A DNA stretch of 64,000 bases from Bacteroidota bacterium (GCA_016718875.1 JADKBL010000027.1:9820-73819), one strand, 5' to 3'. Numbered from the stretch's first letter, positions 10,164-20,571 are shown. Program-made: numbers and translations. Notes: generated by a model from the letters alone, not told the origin.

Positions 10164-12869
10164 CTACTTCATATAAAGTTTTATAGTCTCTATTGAATGG
10201 TGACCGATCTTCAGATTAAGTTTATTACCTGAACCGGGAATTTCCTTGCCCTCCTCTTCAATCAGGTTTGTGAGCTCAGCTTTTCTGAAGGTCACAGGAA
10301 TCCTGATATCTGCTTCCGAATCGATACCCTCAATATCATAACACCTGATGATTACATTGTCATCATCATCGCATTTCTTTACAGCACTGAGGATCAGATT
10401 CTTATTCTCTACAGAAACAAAACTCATCATTTCAGGCATGCTGCCACTTTTCCTAGAAGGATCTGTAACAACAACCTTCATAGGCTGATTTGCCTGTACA
10501 GCATTACGGTAACCACCCCTCCAGTCGTAGGTATTTGAATAAAGCGAGAAAGTATAGAAATGATCACCGGGCTGCAGGTAATAATTTCCTTCTCCATGAC
10601 AGCTTTTGCGGCTTGCAAGAAGCAAAGGCTGCAGGATTGTGTACCGGACAGGATTTTCTGTAGGATCAATCCAGTCAAAAACAGCCACATCTGAACTAAT
10701 GGTGACAGAATTTTTTCCATCAAATGCTGAAAACCAGTCCTGTACCTCACGGGGATGCACCTGTGCGCACGGAGTACTGTAAATCTGTGAAGCCTTTGAG
10801 AAACCTGCTGCACCTGCCATTTCATCCCTGCCAACTCTCAGCACCCCCATGGGTACTTCATAGGCAACATCGGAGGTAGCCTGATTAAGTGGAAAAGCCA
10901 GGCGGAACTCACGGTATCTCTCCCCGTCAAAACCGAGAAGCTCAATCTCAAAATCGATTTTTTTCAGATCCTGATAAAGGATAACCCGTTCAACGACTGT
11001 GACATGATTAATTGCTTTCCTGAATTCATAAACATCCCTTACCGGTCCGGAAGAGATATGTGCCCATGGTTGTTTATACTGGCTCATCTTTTCAAAACCC
11101 TCCATAGTCGGTTGCTGGACATCAGTGAATTCACCTGCTCCGTTCCCCACCGACTGCATAGTGAACAATTCACCTCCGAGAAATTTTCCGGTATTCAGAA
11201 GTTCAGCGGAGAGTTCCTTATCAAAAACAGATTTCAATCCGCCTTCCACAAATTCAACCTTATAGAATTCATTTTCAAACAAAGTTCCCTCTGTTTTTGA
11301 ATTGCTTTTAAAGACCGACGGCTTTGCTTTTTCCAGATAGTATGTTTTGTATCCTACTGAAGGAACATCTTTCGCAACAAAAAGAAAAGTGATAACCTCA
11401 TCCTTTTTCCCGGATATTTTATGATCATAAATCAGCTGATAAGGAATCTCCTTTCCTGTTTCATCGAGCAGTCTGAAAGTATTCTGATCGTTACCCTCAG
11501 CATTAAAAGTAAATTTTACAATGTCGGTACGTTTCCATGATAATGGATTGAAGACAGTTACAGGAATTCCCTTTCCCGAAAAATTAATTCTTGAAGCTAT
11601 ATTCTTTGTTGATTTGTCAAGAACTTCAGCAGCGATATCCCTGCCTGTCTCATATACTGTTCTGAAAGCCCTGTCGGTAAGGTCGCCATGTTTTCCACCC
11701 CAGCCGTGATCGGGATATATAGCATTCTCCCATGCCTTTGTTAGTTCTGCCTGCGGATAATCAGCAAAACTGTTTTGCTGAAGAGCGTCGAAGGTGGCAA
11801 ATTTCTCAGCAGCCGTCAGGAGTCTGGAACCGTCCCTTGATGCTTTCAAAGCTCTCTGGTGCGAAGGACCATGTATATACAGCCAGACATCAGGGCGCTC
11901 ACCTTCAATTACATCAAAGTTCTGGTTTCCCTTAGATGCAGCCTGTAAAAATTCTGTGCCTGTAGCATACTTTATAACAGGTTTTCCAAGAGAACCTGAT
12001 TTCTTATTCCAATCATTGAAGAAAGCATCATAATCAGGAGGGGTGGCAAAATCGTGTGAATAGATGAATGGAAATTCGGGATTTAGCTTTCGTTGCTTAA
12101 AATAGCTGTTCCAGTCTGTAAGCATTGTGGTGAATACTTTTGTCAGCTGACCCACATCAGTATTAGCCTGTCGGACAGGTATTCCAACCTCATCATACTG
12201 TCCGGGGGTATAACAGGTAATAAAACTCCCATCGGGACTGTACCATCTGTAAATTCCCGGCTGATGACGGCTGAACTGCATGTAGGGGATCCCTGCTTTT
12301 GACAGTATCTGGGCCATCTGCAGCGATCTGCCAGGGACATCCTCATTCCAGTATGTTTTAAAATCACATCCCGGGAGAGTTTTCTTCAGCCATTTCCGGC
12401 CAAGGTAAGTCTGACGGATAAGTGACTCACCGTCATACATCGATTCATAAGGCTGCTTATAAGTTGCACCCCAGTCGAGACGCCCCTCTTTTGTATACTT
12501 AAGTATCTCGCCCCATGAATCAGGATGCCGGATAAGATATTCCCTCAGACTTAAAGCATCCTCAACTGAGAATTTGAATTCCGGATTTTCCCTCAGGCGT
12601 TTGAGGACAGGTGTTATCATCATCTTATCGCGGAATTCGATACAGGCACCAATACTGTCCATCCATGCAATATCCTGGTGAGAGGAAGGAATTACGCTGA
12701 TGGTTCCGCCTTTAAAATATGAATAATCAGTCTTTTTCCCGGCATCAGGTTTGCTTGTCTGGCCGAATAAATTTCCTGACATAATAAGCAGAAAAAGAGA
12801 CGTGTATGTCCATTTGAAAATCACAGGAAGTGTCTTCATATTTAATGATTTTAATTGAAAAGCATTCAC
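10164..12869 (-). CDS. GH38 alpha-mannosidase (copy 2), secreted
   Basis: A 901-residue family GH38 alpha-mannosidase. The more likely start is the ATG at 12,839, giving the signal MKTLPVIFKWTYTSLFLLIM before LFGQ; the 12,869 start adds ten residues. Catalytic features are SSHQDIAWMDS (zinc HxD), YWNEDVPGRSLQMAQ (nucleophile Asp), YIHGPSHQRALKASRDGS and YPDHGWGGKHGDLTDRAF (zinc His). The beta domain includes YEVPMGVLRVGRDEMAGAAG and the end block NLIEEEGKEIPGSGN. The gene is intact and closely resembles copies 1 and 3 in architecture. It would cleave terminal alpha-linked mannose, or mannose in mannoproteins or N-glycans, in the periplasm. The exact linkage cannot be read from the sequence. 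Confidence 0.95.
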   Translation of the reverse strand: MNAFQLKSLNMKTLPVIFKWTYTSLFLLIMSGNLFGQTSKPDAGKKTDYSYFKGGTISVIPSSHQDIAWMDSIGACIEFRDKMMITPVLKRLRENPEFKFSVEDALSLREYLIRHPDSWGEILKYTKEGRLDWGATYKQPYESMYDGESLIRQTYLGRKWLKKTLPGCDFKTYWNEDVPGRSLQMAQILSKAGIPYMQFSRHQPGIYRWYSPDGSFITCYTPGQYDEVGIPVRQANTDVGQLTKVFTTMLTDWNSYFKQRKLNPEFPFIYSHDFATPPDYDAFFNDWNKKSGSLGKPVIKYATGTEFLQAASKGNQNFDVIEGERPDVWLYIHGPSHQRALKASRDGSRLLTAAEKFATFDALQQNSFADYPQAELTKAWENAIYPDHGWGGKHGDLTDRAFRTVYETGRDIAAEVLDKSTKNIASRINFSGKGIPVTVFNPLSWKRTDIVKFTFNAEGNDQNTFRLLDETGKEIPYQLIYDHKISGKKDEVITFLFVAKDVPSVGYKTYYLEKAKPSVFKSNSKTEGTLFENEFYKVEFVEGGLKSVFDKELSAELLNTGKFLGGELFTMQSVGNGAGEFTDVQQPTMEGFEKMSQYKQPWAHISSGPVRDVYEFRKAINHVTVVERVILYQDLKKIDFEIELLGFDGERYREFRLAFPLNQATSDVAYEVPMGVLRVGRDEMAGAAGFSKASQIYSTPCAQVHPREVQDWFSAFDGKNSVTISSDVAVFDWIDPTENPVRYTILQPLLLASRKSCHGEGNYYLQPGDHFYTFSLYSNTYDWRGGYRNAVQANQPMKVVVTDPSRKSGSMPEMMSFVSVENKNLILSAVKKCDDDDNVIIRCYDIEGIDSEADIRIPVTFRKAELTNLIEEEGKEIPGSGNKLNLKIGHHSIETIKLYMK

Positions 12870-12921
12870 AACTAAAATAGTGTTTTTTAGTGATTTATAT
12901 TATATCCGTGGCTAAAAACCA

Positions 12922-12986
12922 TTAACCACAGAGGGCACTGAGTCCCGATAGCTATCGGGATTACACAGAGGACACAAAGTAACACA
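12922..12986. repeat. CACAGAG repeat, copy 2, with a perfect 18-bp palindrome inside
   Basis: Opens TTAACCACAGAGGGCACTGA and carries the perfect palindrome TCCCGATAGCTATCGGGA at 12,943-12,960, followed by TTACACAGAGGACACAAAG. The palindrome looks inserted into the CACAGAG unit. Related palindromes occur at 16,063-16,094 and 50,288-50,315. Confidence 0.85.
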
Positions 12987-12995
12987 ATAGGTGCA

Positions 12996-15926
12996 TTAAT
13001 AAACCACATCCAGTGTGACAAAGCCTTTAGCAGGTACCTCTATTGTATCATTTACTACTATCCCATTCAGTTTAACTGATACAGGTTTCTGGTTTTTCCA
13101 GATCAGTTTTACAGATTCAGTTTTCTCAGAAACTGAACGCAGGCGGATCTTTGAGGGATCGCTTCCACTACCGGACTTAATTATTGAAACATAGATATTG
13201 TTGCTGCCTTCAATTGTGAAAGGCTGTTTGGTTACTGCATCCTTCTTAAGAGTTGTTGCTATAAGTGGCTGTGCCTGTTCAAGGCCAAACCTGTTTGCGG
13301 CGGCAGCGTCATATTTAGTACTGTGCGAAAGAATACGGTATCTGAAAGAGACAAGCCCTTCCTGACTCAGAGGAAAGTTAGTGTGCCAGTGATTGTTAAG
13401 AGCCCAGGAATAGATAGTTGGTGATGACTCCAGTTTTCTTATCCACCGGGGAGAATTGGTTGCCGCTCCTAGTACATTGGCTGATATTGTACCATTTTCA
13501 AACATGGGAGCATCGAGCGAACAAAAGGTAATGCCCCGCTCCTCATTTGAGATATCCAGCCATCTCTGAAAGGCGATCCAGTTGCGGTTTGCTGCAGCAA
13601 GCTGGTCTTTCTCAAGTTCCACTATACCCCATGGTATGTCGAACATGGTCTTTGAGGCTGGAATGTTGAAGCCGAAGCCGAAGTGAATGCCCTCCTTTTC
13701 TGTAACTGAAATCTTATCAACTGTATTCTTAATCTCAAGGTGCGACTGGCCTGCTATCAGTGTAATTTCACGGGTAAGGCTCCGGCAGCCTTCAGCCTCT
13801 GAAGTAACCAGCAATGTCGCCAGAAGCGGACCATTTTCCTTAACAGTTATTTTTACATTTTTTGCCGCTGATGCCTTCTCAGGACTATCCTCTCCATGAA
13901 GGTAGCGGTAACTGTTTACCAGAGTCGCCGAATTTTTATCCGCAAATTCATAGCTATCACTGATAAAGCTCTCAATATCACCAGTCTGCTGGTTAATGAC
14001 AACTTTTACAATTCCGTTATCAAGAATATTACCAAAGGCGATTCCATCAACATTTTTTACTTTTCGCTCTTTAAGAGAATACTTTTTTGAACCGAGAGGA
14101 GGAACCATACCGGCCATAAATACAAGCTCACCTGTTGAAAGTTTCTGTGCCGGGACATATTTTCCCTGCAAATCAACAACCGAATTGAATTTTCCTGATT
14201 GTTGGGATGTAAGATAAACAAGTCCCCCGCGACTCCATGACAAGGTGTTGAATACACCAACCACATTGCTTCCACCGGCTGAAGCCGACGGCAACTGAGT
14301 CACATTTTTCATTGACTCTTCAAGAACTGATTTGCTGATATCTTCCCCCTGCTGAAAGAAACCAAATTTTACCTTGAGAATATCATTCGTTATCGGCTGT
14401 TTCTTGGGATCCATGTAGCACCATGTATGTTCGGTACCCATTATGATGTTTCTCCATGCCTCACTGATCTCTTTTCGCGGAGCAGGTGTAAGTGGATTTA
14501 GCATGGACCAAAGAGTTTCTGCCTGAATAAGCCTCTCCTTTGATGCCCTGTTCATTGCAGTCTGCTTTGCCGCAGTACCCAGACCATCAGTCCAGTATTC
14601 GGTGAAATCGCCTGAAAGTACGGGTAGCTTATCTCCATATTTAGTGTCGAATGCCTGCATCATCTGTGTTGCACTGGCAATGACCAGATGCGGATAGGCA
14701 TAATCCTCATTCCAGCTTTTCACGGCATCAGGGAGATCGGCGTCAATTGGAGTATTATCAGCCATTGCCCAGGTCATGAGAAAAATATCATAGGGATAAT
14801 AATCTGAATTCTCCAGCATTGGCAGCTTGTCTTCGAGGTATTTATCGATGAAAAAAGCGCGTGGATTATCAGTTTTTACAATCTTAAGAAGTGTTGCACT
14901 ATCGGTATGACCTGCCATTAATGGCCAGTACTGGAAGCCCTTGTAAACGGCTCCGGGGTTATAGCTTCCGGGCTGGAAGAAGAGTATTTTTGAATTCCCA
15001 TCAGGGCTCTTCCACCAGAATGGCTTGAAGCTGAAATCGGTTGAGAGACCGACCCTGTCGGAACCGTTATTCATTGCCAGACAATATTTTATCCCAAGCT
15101 GTGAGGCAACAGGAACTATTCCCCATGTCATGCCGGGGATATCAACCTGGACCAATGTTTCGATTTTCTTTGCGGTAAGCTCTGTCATAGCAGCACACTC
15201 ACGAAAAAACTCAAAGAGCTCCTCATCGGCAGCAGCAGTTGTGTTAGTGTGAACATAACCTGCATCGAGGTGAAGCCATCCTTTCTGAACTGCCTGCACA
15301 ATAGATTCTTTCTGTTCAGGAGTAGCATTCCTGAGGTATCTTTCAACCGGCCAGAGAACTTCAGGGTTCCAGAGATATCGTGCATCTTTTGGGTAGTCCT
15401 GAGTCTTCTTTATAGCCAGATCAATACCGAAAATCAGGTTTCTTTTGTGAATCAGTTCAACATTCTCATGTGTGTTTGTATAGCCGATATCTACATGTGA
15501 ATGCGGGTAGATGTAAACTGTCCACTGGCGTTTTGGAGGAATTGTAACATTTGTTACAATTTGCTTCTTCCCGTTTGCAAGAGTGAATGTGACCTGGTCT
15601 GCCGAATTAACTCCTATTCCTTCCGGTAAAACAATTGCCAGGCTGTCCATAGCTGAAGCAGCATCGAGAGGAATAATTTCGCTTACACTGCCTGATTCCA
15701 TTTTAATTGTTCCCTTGCCCAAAAATTTTTGTCCAGCAAAATGCAGGATCACCTCGCGGCCTGGTTTTCCATCGGGCCGGTGGCGGTAATATGGTTTTAC
15801 AGTGCATTCTATGGATACAGGGAAAAGAGGTTTGGATGATTTTTTCTGAGCGTTCAATATTGGTAAGTCAATGACACTCAATAATAATATGATGATAATA
15901 ATCTTATAGATACGGAACATATTCAT
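12996..15926 (-). CDS. GH38 family alpha-mannosidase, divergent subfamily (copy 4)
   Basis: About 976 residues from an ATG at 15,926 (MNMFRIYKIIIIILLLSVID, a good signal peptide ending before NAQKK). The open frame extends upstream to 16,115, but that part runs through intergenic repeats and is rejected. An N-terminal beta domain (residues about 30-150) precedes the GH38 catalytic part: PHSHVDIGYTNTHENVELI (zinc HxD), QVDIPGMTWGIVP (nucleophile Asp region), FWWKSPDGNSKILFFQPG and WADNTPIDADLPD-like loops. A long C-terminal beta domain ends FVTLDVVY. It differs from the other three, having QVDIPGM rather than DVPGR, so it likely has another linkage preference. Secreted or periplasmic. Confidence 0.88.
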   Translation of the reverse strand: MNMFRIYKIIIIILLLSVIDLPILNAQKKSSKPLFPVSIECTVKPYYRHRPDGKPGREVILHFAGQKFLGKGTIKMESGSVSEIIPLDAASAMDSLAIVLPEGIGVNSADQVTFTLANGKKQIVTNVTIPPKRQWTVYIYPHSHVDIGYTNTHENVELIHKRNLIFGIDLAIKKTQDYPKDARYLWNPEVLWPVERYLRNATPEQKESIVQAVQKGWLHLDAGYVHTNTTAAADEELFEFFRECAAMTELTAKKIETLVQVDIPGMTWGIVPVASQLGIKYCLAMNNGSDRVGLSTDFSFKPFWWKSPDGNSKILFFQPGSYNPGAVYKGFQYWPLMAGHTDSATLLKIVKTDNPRAFFIDKYLEDKLPMLENSDYYPYDIFLMTWAMADNTPIDADLPDAVKSWNEDYAYPHLVIASATQMMQAFDTKYGDKLPVLSGDFTEYWTDGLGTAAKQTAMNRASKERLIQAETLWSMLNPLTPAPRKEISEAWRNIIMGTEHTWCYMDPKKQPITNDILKVKFGFFQQGEDISKSVLEESMKNVTQLPSASAGGSNVVGVFNTLSWSRGGLVYLTSQQSGKFNSVVDLQGKYVPAQKLSTGELVFMAGMVPPLGSKKYSLKERKVKNVDGIAFGNILDNGIVKVVINQQTGDIESFISDSYEFADKNSATLVNSYRYLHGEDSPEKASAAKNVKITVKENGPLLATLLVTSEAEGCRSLTREITLIAGQSHLEIKNTVDKISVTEKEGIHFGFGFNIPASKTMFDIPWGIVELEKDQLAAANRNWIAFQRWLDISNEERGITFCSLDAPMFENGTISANVLGAATNSPRWIRKLESSPTIYSWALNNHWHTNFPLSQEGLVSFRYRILSHSTKYDAAAANRFGLEQAQPLIATTLKKDAVTKQPFTIEGSNNIYVSIIKSGSGSDPSKIRLRSVSEKTESVKLIWKNQKPVSVKLNGIVVNDTIEVPAKGFVTLDVVY

Positions 15927-15985
15927 AATATTTATTTTCACTAAATATATGAATAATAATATCTCGGTACGATGCACCCATACAA

Positions 15986-16192
15986 ACAATATGGCACGGA
16001 TCACAGATCCGCGCCAGCGGGTTAACATAATCGCGTCAATGTTGCAATTGGAGCTGGCGCCTTCCCGATAGCTCCCGATAATAATCGGGACGGGATGCAA
16101 TCGGTGCCTGAACAATATGGCATGGATTACGCTTCGCTAAATCCGCGCCAGCAAAGTCTGCGAAAATCAGCGGGATCTGCGGGAAAAAAGAA
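15986..16192. repeat. Intergenic cluster of dispersed repeats
   Basis: Two direct copies of a unit beginning AACAATATGGCAYGGAT and ending ATCCGCGCCAGC (near 15,986 and 16,108), a CCCGATAGCT/ATCGGG palindrome at 16,063-16,094, and a tail CAGCGGGATCTGCGGGAAAA. A related tail (CTGCGTAATCAGCGGGAGA) occurs near 46,050. No gene is seen here; the upstream part of the GH38 open frame overlaps it by chance. Confidence 0.7.
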
Positions 16193-16194
16193 AA

Positions 16195-19095
16195 CTAAAA
16201 TCCTATCCTGTATGTTTCGATGGAGTTTTTACCGAGCTCAATCTTAAGATCCTTCCCTTTTTGTCCGGTATTCACAATATCCTCTTCAATCAAATTGGTT
16301 TTTATAAATGATGTTGCCGGAAACCAGATTTTAATATTCACGGTTTTGTTTTGTGACTCCATGTTTACCAGCCTAAGGATCAGACTATTGCTTTTATCAT
16401 CTTTTTTTAATGCTGTTACTCTTACAAGTGGTGATGCAACAGACAGAAAACTCATTTCAGCCGGCAGGGCTCCTTTCCGGGGCTTATCAATTACAACATG
16501 ATACAATGGATGATTTCCCTCAACACCAGACTGATAGCCGTTCTCCCATCCGGGCAGGTGCGAAGAGAGGGTAAACCTGAATGAATGACTGCCCTTCTGA
16601 TGATACCAGTTGCCGAGGTAATGACAACTTTTATGTGAGGAAAGAAGAATACCCTGAAGCACAGGATAATCGACAGATTCACGTCCGGGATCAACCCAGT
16701 CGATTACAGCAAGATTGGTCGACATTGTAACTCCGAAATTACTATTGCTTGCTGAAACAAAATTCTCTATCTCTCTCGGGTGAATCTCACGGGGCATCTG
16801 CCTGTAGGTTCCTTCCCAGCTCCATCCGCGAGGCGATATGTTCAGCTCATCTTTATTAACATTTACAATACCCATTGGCACATCGTATGTTACCTGAGCC
16901 TCTTTCATGGCCAGCGGGAATACTGCTCTTATCTGGCGGTTATGAACTCCAGGCCAGTCGGGGATCTCATATTCAAAGTCGATTTTTTTAATCTGATGAT
17001 AGACTGTAATTATCTGTTTTACAGTGAAATTACTCATAGCAGCAGTCGATTCAAAAACTGATGAAACAGCTGTGTTACTCTTTAGAGACCATACCTGCTT
17101 TTTCATTGAAAGAGCTTCATAGCCGTCATAATTCAAAGGTGTTATCCTTACAAACTCGCCGGCTCCGTTACCGTTATAGCCAAAGTGAAGGAGATCGCCT
17201 CCTGCGTATTTGGTAGTATTCAGCAGCTCCCTTTTCAGTTGTTTATCATACAGCTCAGTTATACCTCCCTGTCCGAATTCAATCCTGAAAAAACTGTTTT
17301 CGCAGAAGTTGTTACCAGTCTGCACTTCACTTAATGATTTGCCAGTACCCTGTTTGATGTAATAAGTTTTATAACCAACAGATGGAACTTCTGAGGCTAT
17401 GAATGATACATATTTCCCGGAACCTTTCTCAGAGACCGAAGAAGGAACTGTTTTTCCCTCTGAATCAGTTATTATCCAGCCGGGTCCCTTCATATTTGTA
17501 ACATCAACATCCACAATGCCGTCACGGGTCCATGAGAGATCATTGAATACCACAACTGAACCTGGTTTAGACACAGCTATTGATTCTGAAAGAGACTTAA
17601 GTGACCCCGCCAGGATCTTCTTCCCTGTCTCATTTCCAGACTCAAGATATTCCCTGAAAATGCTATCGGTTATCTCCCCGTTCTTCCCTCCCCAGCCATG
17701 ATCGGGGTATATGGAATTATACCATCCGTCAGTGAGTTCTTTTAACGGATATGACTTCAAATCTGATTTGACAACTCCATTCACTGCACTGAACATCTCT
17801 GCAGCAGGAAGGCCTACAGCAGCCGCTTTCTTAGCCCTGATAGCCTCATAATGAGCTGGTCCGTGGATATATAACCAGAGATCGGGACGCTCACCTGATA
17901 CAGAATCGAATTTCGCCTGAGGAACATCTATCTCATGCAGAAAGTCCTCAGTTGTTGAATGACGCAGAACAGGGATATTTGAACCCGAGTTTTTTGCAAT
18001 ATCGTTCCATTCATTTATTATCGGTGTATAATCTTTCGGCCCCCCTGCATCAGTACTGATGACCACCCCATAATGAGCGGGAAGGTTATGTTCTGCATAG
18101 TAATCATCCCAGTTCTTCAGTACTTTGTTCAGCTTCTGAAATGCTGTAATTACATCACCTTCAAAATACTGATAGACAAGCAGAGCCCAGCCGTAATTAC
18201 CCGGACTGTAGGTGAGTACTTTGGAGCCATCTGGACTGTACCAGTTATAGAATCCTTCCTTCATCCGGCTTATAACCAGATACTTAATTCCTGACTTTTC
18301 AAAGATCTGTGGTATCTGGGGAGTCCTCCCCGGTACGTCAACATTATATGCAGCAAAAGCATCCATTCCGGGAAGGTTGTCTTTTATCCATTTTCGTCCC
18401 AGATAAGCCTGCCTCACCAGCTGCTCACCCGATTCAAGACCCTCATAAGGCTGGTTGAGAGTTGCTCCCCACAGGAACTGACCATTCTTATATGCATCAA
18501 GAATTCTCTGCTTTTCTTCCGGAACTGCCTCAAGTACTTCCATGAGATTTAGTGTCTGTTCCATCTCAAAGCTGAAAGCTGGATTTCTGCCGATCTGATC
18601 AAGCGCCGGAATAATGATATCATGGATCCTTTCCACACGACATGAGTCAGGAGTATTCATCCAGGCAATATCCTGATGAGAGGAGCAAATTATATGGATT
18701 GTTCCTTTTCCAAAGTAACCCCAGTCGGATGAAATAAGCGGACTAAAGAGTTGTTTTGTAATAGTTTTATTATCACCTGAGGTGATGATAAGTTCTCCCT
18801 GATTCCCTGCAAGAGGCAGAAAAAGCTCAATTTTATCCGTATTTGTCCGGGAGTACTGTATCTGTTTACCATCAATATTTAAAGTAAGGTCCCTGTCTGT
18901 GTCAGATATGTCAAGCCAGGCTTTTACGAGATATCTCCCTTCAGACAATTTGTACTGGTAAGGCACAAAATAATTAACTGGGATCTCCTTTTGTGACCAC
19001 CCAAACTGTGAACTGAGAATTAACAACAGGATCAAAAACGTGAAATATCTCCTCATCAGACTGATCATTTTAAATTTCAGAATACTAATAATCAC
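16195..19095 (-). CDS. GH38 alpha-mannosidase (copy 3), secreted
   Basis: A 966-residue family GH38 alpha-mannosidase. Possible starts are 19,095, 19,068 (MISLMRRYF) and 19,056 (MRRYFTFLILLLILSSQFG); the last two put the signal peptide at the very N-terminus and are preferred. An extra N-terminal beta domain (residues about 35-130: FVPYQYKLSEGRYLVKAWLD) is absent from copies 1 and 2. Catalytic features are CSSHQDIAWMNTPD, YNVDVPGRTPQIPQ, YIHGPAHYEAIRAKK and YPDHGWGGKNGEITDSIF. The C-terminal block NLIEEDIVNTGQKGKDLKIE matches the other copies. The gene is intact and follows the fucosidase gene on the same strand, so co-transcription is likely. Linkage unknown. Confidence 0.95.
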   Translation of the reverse strand: MIISILKFKMISLMRRYFTFLILLLILSSQFGWSQKEIPVNYFVPYQYKLSEGRYLVKAWLDISDTDRDLTLNIDGKQIQYSRTNTDKIELFLPLAGNQGELIITSGDNKTITKQLFSPLISSDWGYFGKGTIHIICSSHQDIAWMNTPDSCRVERIHDIIIPALDQIGRNPAFSFEMEQTLNLMEVLEAVPEEKQRILDAYKNGQFLWGATLNQPYEGLESGEQLVRQAYLGRKWIKDNLPGMDAFAAYNVDVPGRTPQIPQIFEKSGIKYLVISRMKEGFYNWYSPDGSKVLTYSPGNYGWALLVYQYFEGDVITAFQKLNKVLKNWDDYYAEHNLPAHYGVVISTDAGGPKDYTPIINEWNDIAKNSGSNIPVLRHSTTEDFLHEIDVPQAKFDSVSGERPDLWLYIHGPAHYEAIRAKKAAAVGLPAAEMFSAVNGVVKSDLKSYPLKELTDGWYNSIYPDHGWGGKNGEITDSIFREYLESGNETGKKILAGSLKSLSESIAVSKPGSVVVFNDLSWTRDGIVDVDVTNMKGPGWIITDSEGKTVPSSVSEKGSGKYVSFIASEVPSVGYKTYYIKQGTGKSLSEVQTGNNFCENSFFRIEFGQGGITELYDKQLKRELLNTTKYAGGDLLHFGYNGNGAGEFVRITPLNYDGYEALSMKKQVWSLKSNTAVSSVFESTAAMSNFTVKQIITVYHQIKKIDFEYEIPDWPGVHNRQIRAVFPLAMKEAQVTYDVPMGIVNVNKDELNISPRGWSWEGTYRQMPREIHPREIENFVSASNSNFGVTMSTNLAVIDWVDPGRESVDYPVLQGILLSSHKSCHYLGNWYHQKGSHSFRFTLSSHLPGWENGYQSGVEGNHPLYHVVIDKPRKGALPAEMSFLSVASPLVRVTALKKDDKSNSLILRLVNMESQNKTVNIKIWFPATSFIKTNLIEEDIVNTGQKGKDLKIELGKNSIETYRIGF

Positions 19096-19125
19096 TTATT
19101 TACAAAATGCATTAAAAACATAAAA

Positions 19126-20571
19126 TTATTTTTCATTCAGAACCTGAAACTCTGCAAGAGAAACCCCTTCAAGAGGAGAAAGTTCACCCGGAAATGAAAG
19201 TACATTGAATTGGTTTCTGCCTGTAATGAATTTCGGAATCAGAATCCGGACCATTCTGGCTTCCACGGGAGGGAATTTTCTCACGAAATCACTCCCTGCA
19301 TTCTCTTCTTCAAAAATGGTTTTCCATTCCCCTCCGGCCAGGTACTGAACTTTAAATGACCTGATATGAGACTCATAAGGTTCTGAAATCCTGACAGTAT
19401 TGAATACCAATGATTTCCCGAGGTCAACTGTAAGCGATGGCATCGCGTCATCGGGTTGGGGCAGCCACCTGGTATTCGGATCTTCATCAACAGCAAATTC
19501 GGGAAGGTATTCAACTCTCCGGTTAAATAATGATGATGCCTCCACAGGTTTGTAACCGGTAAGTGTCCGCAGCTGAGGCAGCCTTTCCGGATCGTCAATC
19601 ACCTCTTTCAGTTCCAGGAGTCTTTTTACAAGGTCAGTCGGTATTTGCCCTGAAAGATCAGGTGGAACATCCAGGAGGAAATTTGCTCCACGCTTAATTG
19701 ATTCGCTGTACCAGTAATAAAGCGTCCTCACCGATTTTGTAACATCACCGGGTAACCAGAACCAGTTCTGACTGAGAGTCTGGCAAACTTCCATAGGGAT
19801 ATAATATTTCTTTCCTTTAATCTCCTTTACCGGGTTATGACCTTCTTTGGGAGGAAGGGTCCTTTCACCATTGGTAATATCAGCAGGGAAATTCGCAAGT
19901 ACAGATCCGTCAGTGAATCCGTTGTTACAGGTAACCAGGCAAGCCGGCTGGTGCGATTTGACGAGGTTATAAAGTTCAGTGCGCTGCCCCTCAGTGAGTC
20001 GGGAAGGTATATCGATCCATATCTCAACCAATCCCTGGTATCCTGTAACAAGCTCTGAAATATGGTCTCTGGTCAGCCTGAAGTACTCTTCTGGTGTAGA
20101 AAAAGGCTGGTTATGATCATCCCACAGACAATAGTACAGAGCAGGCTTAATACCGTACTTTCTGCAGCTTTCCATGAACAGCGAAACCATGTCTGCTTTG
20201 AAAGGGGAAGAAGCGATATCGTAATCATATTCTTTCCCTTTCCAGATTGCCTTACTGTCCCACAGGCAGAATCCACCTGTATGCTTGGCCGTCAGTACAG
20301 CATATTTCATTCCGGCATCCCTGGCAGTCTTTATCCACTGGTCAACATCAGCTCTGGCAGGATTGAATCGTTCGGCAGGCAGTTTACCCCTGTCGTATTC
20401 AGCCCCGGCAAATGTATTCATGTTGAAATGAATAAACATGCCATATTTCATTGCTTCCCAGTCCGATACCTGGCTTTTTTCACTTGCAGGCATGAACTGT
20501 GCAGCAGATAATAATGGTAATGTCAGCAACAGACAATATATCAGATATATGCTTGTCCTTTTACATCTCAT
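19126..20571 (-). CDS. GH29 alpha-L-fucosidase with C-terminal F5/8C (discoidin) domain
   Basis: A secreted 481-residue alpha-L-fucosidase with signal MRCKRTSIYLIYCLLLTLPL and cleavage near SAAQ. The GH29 barrel shows WEAMKYGMFIHFNMNTFAG, VLTAKHTGGFCLWDS and GLVEIWIDIPS, where Asp187 is in the position of the retaining nucleophile (usually W-x-D). After about residue 345 a galactose-binding-like F5/8 type C domain follows (FAVDEDPNTRWLPQP, LTVDLGKSLVFNTVRISE, FKVQYLAGGEWKTI), a common add-on for carbohydrate binding. It would remove fucose from glycans, consistent with the mannosidase and hexosaminidase neighbours and an N-glycan-like substrate. Confidence 0.93.
   Translation of the reverse strand: MRCKRTSIYLIYCLLLTLPLLSAAQFMPASEKSQVSDWEAMKYGMFIHFNMNTFAGAEYDRGKLPAERFNPARADVDQWIKTARDAGMKYAVLTAKHTGGFCLWDSKAIWKGKEYDYDIASSPFKADMVSLFMESCRKYGIKPALYYCLWDDHNQPFSTPEEYFRLTRDHISELVTGYQGLVEIWIDIPSRLTEGQRTELYNLVKSHQPACLVTCNNGFTDGSVLANFPADITNGERTLPPKEGHNPVKEIKGKKYYIPMEVCQTLSQNWFWLPGDVTKSVRTLYYWYSESIKRGANFLLDVPPDLSGQIPTDLVKRLLELKEVIDDPERLPQLRTLTGYKPVEASSLFNRRVEYLPEFAVDEDPNTRWLPQPDDAMPSLTVDLGKSLVFNTVRISEPYESHIRSFKVQYLAGGEWKTIFEEENAGSDFVRKFPPVEARMVRILIPKFITGRNQFNVLSFPGELSPLEGVSLAEFQVLNEK

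Noticed and set aside
15927..16115. N-terminal extension of the divergent GH38 protein
   Set aside because: It runs through dispersed intergenic repeats, and a good signal peptide begins at 15,926.
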